A program made the translations under genes and the position numbers. Below are positions 4,090-6,973 of a DNA stretch of 6,973 bases, in pieces. The notes below the pieces were generated by a model that made no database searches, was not told the DNA's origin, and saw nothing but the letters and a program-made list of their open reading frames with translations. Each line of letters opens with the position of its first letter. Positions within the stretch are counted from its first letter, which is position 1. Origin of the DNA: Gammaproteobacteria bacterium (GTDB lineage Bacteria; Pseudomonadota; Gammaproteobacteria; Pseudomonadales; Azotimanducaceae); assembly GCA_027293665.1 (NCBI GenBank), contig JAPUFN010000027.1:1-6973 (forward strand), read 5' to 3'.

Positions 4090-6825
4090 TCACTTGCTCG
4101 ATTTATCTTTCGTCGCCGATTTTTTCCTGGACGGGCGCTTGTGCGTAGCCGCCTTGCGCTTGCGCGTGGCTACCTTGCGTTTGCCCCTGGCTGACTTTTT
4201 CGCCGGTTTGGCCTCCTCCACCCAACGCCCGTCACGATAAAAAGCCTTCCAGCCTGTCGCTTTGCCGTCTTCTTCAGACTGCACGTACTGTTCTTTCGCC
4301 TTGCGGCTGTAACGGATCATCGCCGGTAGACCGTCAGGGTCGGCTTCGGGCGCGTTCAGGAGGTATTTGAATTTGGGATCCAGTTCATTGGCGTGTGGCT
4401 TGAGTTCACTCACCAATGGCGCGCGCGTCTCGCGATTCTTGGGAAACTGGCTCGCCGCGAGAAATATCCCCGCAGCGCCGTCACGCAAAAGGTAGTAGTC
4501 GTCGACTTTCCGACACAACAGCTCCGGCATCGGCACGGGATCTGCTTTCGGTGGAGCAGGCTCACCATTGCGGAGCAGCTTCCGGGTGTTTTTGCACTCA
4601 TCGCTGGTGCAGCCGAAGTACTTGCCGAAGCGACCGGATTTCAGCTGCATCTGTGAGCCGCACTTATCGCAGTCGATCTCGGGGCCGTCATAGCCTTTGA
4701 TTCGGAACTGTCCCTGCTCGACGCTGAATCCGGCGCAATCCGGGTTGTTACCGCAGACGTGCAGTTTTCGTCCCTCATCAATCAGATAGCTGTCCATTGG
4801 GATGCTACAGATCGGGCACTTCCATTTCGCACGCAGCAGTTTTGATTCGCCCTCATCATCCTTCTCAACATCGACAACGTCGTCGCCCGAGATGAGATTA
4901 ACCGTGTTTGTACAGCGCTCTTTCGGCGGCAGTGCATACCCCGAACAGCCCAGAAATACGCCCGTGGTACCAGTGCGAACCTGCATAGTCCGGCCACAGC
5001 GTTCGCAGTTGACATCTGTGTCGGTCGGCTCGTTACCGCGCATGCCGTTCTCGTCACTCTTTGCAGCATCGAGCTTGTTGCCGAAATCGACGTAGAATTC
5101 GTCGAGCACACCACGCCAGTTCGCCTCGCCTTCGGCGATCTGATCGAGTTCCTGCTCCATCTGGGCTGTAAACCCGTAGTCCAGTAAATTCTCGAACTTT
5201 TCAACAAGCCGGTCGGTCACCAGCTCGCCAATCTTTTCCGCATGGAAGCGTTTGTTGGTCAGTGTGACGTAGCCACGATCCTGAATGGTCGAGGTGATGG
5301 CGGCGTAGGTTGACGGCCGCCCGATGCCGCGCTTCTCCAGCTCCCTCACGAGACTGGCTTCGCCGAATCGCGGCGGTGGCTTGGTGAAGTGTTGAATGCC
5401 TTCGACTTCCTGCAGTGCCAGCGTTTCCCCCACCTGAAAATCTGCCAGCGTGGCGTCTTCTTCTTTGCGTGCCATAGCAGGCAGCACCCGGGTGTAGCCA
5501 TCAAACTGCATAATCCGGCCACGAATCTTCAGCTCGAATTCACCCGCTTCGACCAACACTGTCGTGCTCAAGTATTCCGCCTGGGTCATCTGGCAGGCAA
5601 CGAACTGGCGCCAGATCAAGTCATACAATCGGACGGCATCGTCATCGACGCCGGTTAAAAACTCAGCAACCGTACCTACGTTGGATGGACGGACTGCCTC
5701 GTGCGCCTCTTGAGCATCTTTTTTGCTGGTGTAGACGAGCGGTTCCTCCGGCAGATAACGATCGCCGAATTTTTCCTGGATGTGGCTGCGGCACGCAGCG
5801 ACCGCTTCGCTACTGAGATTGGTCGAATCCGTACGCATATAGGTGATGTAGCCAGCTTCGTAGAGTCGCTGCGCCATCGTCATGGTCTTCTTGACGCTGA
5901 ATCCCAGCCGAGTACTGGCCGCCTGCTGCAGAGTAGACGTGATGAATGGGGCACCAGGCTTGGTCCTGGTCGGTCGATCTTCCCGACTTTTGACAACGTA
6001 GTCCCGCAGCCGCATCCGCGCGACGACATCCATTGCGTTGGCTTCGTTGTCCGGTCGAAAATTCTCACCATTCTCTCTGGTCAGCTGAAATCGGTACGGT
6101 TCGGTCTCGCCGGCACGGCGAAGATCGGCGAACGCCTCCCAATATTCCTCCGGAATGAATGCCCTGATCTCGCGTTCACGCTCCACCACCAGGCGTACGG
6201 CGACCGATTGGACCCTGCCGGCAGACAGTCCGCGGGCGACTTTCGCCCACAGCAGAGGTGAGAGTTCAAATCCAACCACTCGATCAAGAAATCGCCGGGC
6301 CTGCTGCGCGTGGACCTGGTTCATATCCAGGTCAACCGGCTCCTCGAACGCTTCGGTGATCGCTTTGCGGGTGATTTCGTTGAAAACTACCCGCCGAAAG
6401 CGCGCTGGATCTCCGCCGATGGTCTCCTTGAGATGCCAGGCAATCGCCTCCCCTTCTCGATCAAGATCGGTTGCGAGGTAAACGGTCTCAGCGTTTTTCG
6501 CCAGCCTGGTGAGTTCGGCGACAACCTTCTCCTTGCCGGGCAATATTTCGTAGGTGGCTTTCCATTGCGCGTCCGGATCTACACCCATCCGCCGAACCAA
6601 CTGCGCTCGGGCCCGCTTCTTTTTATATTCTGCCTTCTTCTTGGGGGAAAGTTTGCGCGTCTTGGCGGCTTCTTTTGCCCGCGCTTTCGGATCTGCAGGT
6701 TTTCCGCCAACCGGCAAGTCGCGAATGTGACCCACGCTGGATTTGACGATGAAATCCTTACCGAGATAGCGATTTATCGTGCGCGCTTTTGCAGGTGATT
6801 CTACGATTACGAGTGAACGGGCCAT
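4090..6825 (-). CDS. topA: DNA topoisomerase I (type IA, omega protein)
   Basis: A 911-aa enzyme that relaxes negative supercoils by passing one DNA strand through a transient break. Numbered from the ATG at 6825, the Toprim domain has Glu9 (VIVESPAKA) and DLDRE (D120, D122, E124) for Mg2+; the active-site Tyr329 is in YMRTDSTNL; RGLSAGRVQS and PGAPFITSTLQQAAS are conserved core motifs. Three Cys4 zinc fingers follow (C607/610/627/638, C670/673/691/697, C719/722/739/744), then a Cys-poor Topo_Zn_ribbon-like domain (about 765-872) and a Lys/Arg-rich tail (873-911). E. coli TopA is 865 aa; the extra length is mostly this tail. A GTG at 6834 would add three residues, but the ATG puts Glu9 at the same position as in E. 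coli and leaves a longer leader after the promoter. All catalytic residues are present. Confidence 0.98.
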   Translation of the reverse strand: MARSLVIVESPAKARTINRYLGKDFIVKSSVGHIRDLPVGGKPADPKARAKEAAKTRKLSPKKKAEYKKKRARAQLVRRMGVDPDAQWKATYEILPGKEKVVAELTRLAKNAETVYLATDLDREGEAIAWHLKETIGGDPARFRRVVFNEITRKAITEAFEEPVDLDMNQVHAQQARRFLDRVVGFELSPLLWAKVARGLSAGRVQSVAVRLVVEREREIRAFIPEEYWEAFADLRRAGETEPYRFQLTRENGENFRPDNEANAMDVVARMRLRDYVVKSREDRPTRTKPGAPFITSTLQQAASTRLGFSVKKTMTMAQRLYEAGYITYMRTDSTNLSSEAVAACRSHIQEKFGDRYLPEEPLVYTSKKDAQEAHEAVRPSNVGTVAEFLTGVDDDAVRLYDLIWRQFVACQMTQAEYLSTTVLVEAGEFELKIRGRIMQFDGYTRVLPAMARKEEDATLADFQVGETLALQEVEGIQHFTKPPPRFGEASLVRELEKRGIGRPSTYAAITSTIQDRGYVTLTNKRFHAEKIGELVTDRLVEKFENLLDYGFTAQMEQELDQIAEGEANWRGVLDEFYVDFGNKLDAAKSDENGMRGNEPTDTDVNCERCGRTMQVRTGTTGVFLGCSGYALPPKERCTNTVNLISGDDVVDVEKDDEGESKLLRAKWKCPICSIPMDSYLIDEGRKLHVCGNNPDCAGFSVEQGQFRIKGYDGPEIDCDKCGSQMQLKSGRFGKYFGCTSDECKNTRKLLRNGEPAPPKADPVPMPELLCRKVDDYYLLRDGAAGIFLAASQFPKNRETRAPLVSELKPHANELDPKFKYLLNAPEADPDGLPAMIRYSRKAKEQYVQSEEDGKATGWKAFYRDGRWVEEAKPAKKSARGKRKVATRKRKAATHKRPSRKKSATKDKSSK
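4136..4177 (-). repeat. 21-bp tandem repeat coding the basic TopA tail
   Basis: Two adjacent 21-bp units (4136-4156 and 4157-4177) differ at 4 positions and encode heptapeptides of the type KRKVATR / KRKAATH. A more diverged third unit follows from 4178 (coding GKR and the preceding residues). The repeat has expanded in frame. Confidence 0.7.
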
Positions 6826-6851
6826 GGGCTTCACGCGATGAATTCGGCGCC

Positions 6852-6881
6852 GTTATACGGGTTCGTTAAAACGACTGTCAA
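6852..6881 (-). promoter_or_regulatory. Sigma70-type promoter of topA
   Basis: On the minus strand a perfect -35 TTGACA (6881-6876) is separated by 18 bp from a -10 TATAAC (6857-6852). The predicted RNA start is near 6845, giving a leader of about 20 nt to the topA ATG. The -35 element overlaps the stop codon of the gene upstream. The spacer holds the inverted repeat TCGTT-TT-AACGA. Confidence 0.75.
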
Positions 6882-6973
6882 GAATCCTCGTCCATTTTTG
6901 CAGTATTAATTTCGCCATCCAGCGTCTCCAACCGTCCTTCCCAGGCCCTGAAAAGCGCCATTAACCGGGCTAC
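6878..6973 (-). CDS. C-terminal end of an unidentified gene upstream of topA
   Basis: The minus strand is open from the right edge to a TGA at 6880-6878, giving 31 residues: VARLMALFRAWEGRLETL, then DGEINTAKMDEDS. It looks like an amphipathic helix followed by an acidic tail. 31 codons alone are weak evidence. In pseudomonads a hypothetical protein gene (annotated DUF6586, from memory) adjoins topA, and this could be the equivalent, but the fragment is too short to assign. The topA promoter overlaps its stop, which makes a same-strand neighbour ending here plausible. Confidence 0.5.
   Translation of the reverse strand, partial: VARLMALFRAWEGRLETLDGEINTAKMDEDS

Noticed and set aside
5701..6798. 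Plus-strand open frames opposite topA (5701-6261 and 6310-6798)
   Set aside because: They overlap the fully conserved topoisomerase core on the other strand and show no protein-family features.
6826..6834. GTG start of topA at 6834
   Set aside because: It would add only three residues. The ATG at 6825 aligns Glu9 with E. coli TopA and leaves a more normal leader after the predicted promoter. It cannot be strictly excluded.

Overview
The window looks like a chromosomal segment of a moderately GC-rich gammaproteobacterium. LexA and DNA topoisomerase I are both of the E. coli type, the SOS boxes have the gammaproteobacterial form CTGT-N8-ACAG, and the lexA-to-topA neighbourhood recalls pseudomonads and related marine lineages. 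The genus cannot be decided from the sequence. No mobile element, CRISPR array, tRNA or rRNA was seen.

Left part (1-2820, minus strand): a tightly coupled three-gene envelope operon. In transcription order it encodes a periplasmic LolA-like 'outer membrane lipoprotein-sorting' protein (TTG start preferred), an outer-membrane beta-barrel protein with an N-terminal SPOR-like domain, and the N-terminal part of an MscS-family mechanosensitive channel that runs off the left edge. The first junction is a TAATG overlap and the second a 3-nt gap, so translational coupling is likely.

Centre (2821-3645): a divergent control region holding two perfect tandem LexA boxes 20 bp apart, then lexA on the plus strand behind a CAA-rich leader with an 11-bp repeat. 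The boxes sit between lexA and the envelope operon, so LexA probably autoregulates and may also put the envelope operon under SOS control. That is the most interesting idea in the window. No sulA follows lexA, although the pseudomonad lexA locus carries one.

Right part (3646-6973): after a short spacer with a perfect 16-bp tandem repeat and a possible minus-strand terminator come, all on the minus strand, a small acidic protein of unknown function (88 aa), topA (three Cys4 zinc fingers, Topo_Zn_ribbon-like C-terminus and a very basic repeated tail), and the last 31 codons of a probable further gene whose stop codon overlaps a good sigma70-type promoter for topA. LexA (DNA damage) and TopA (supercoiling) are housekeeping DNA-maintenance genes, while the left operon concerns the cell envelope.
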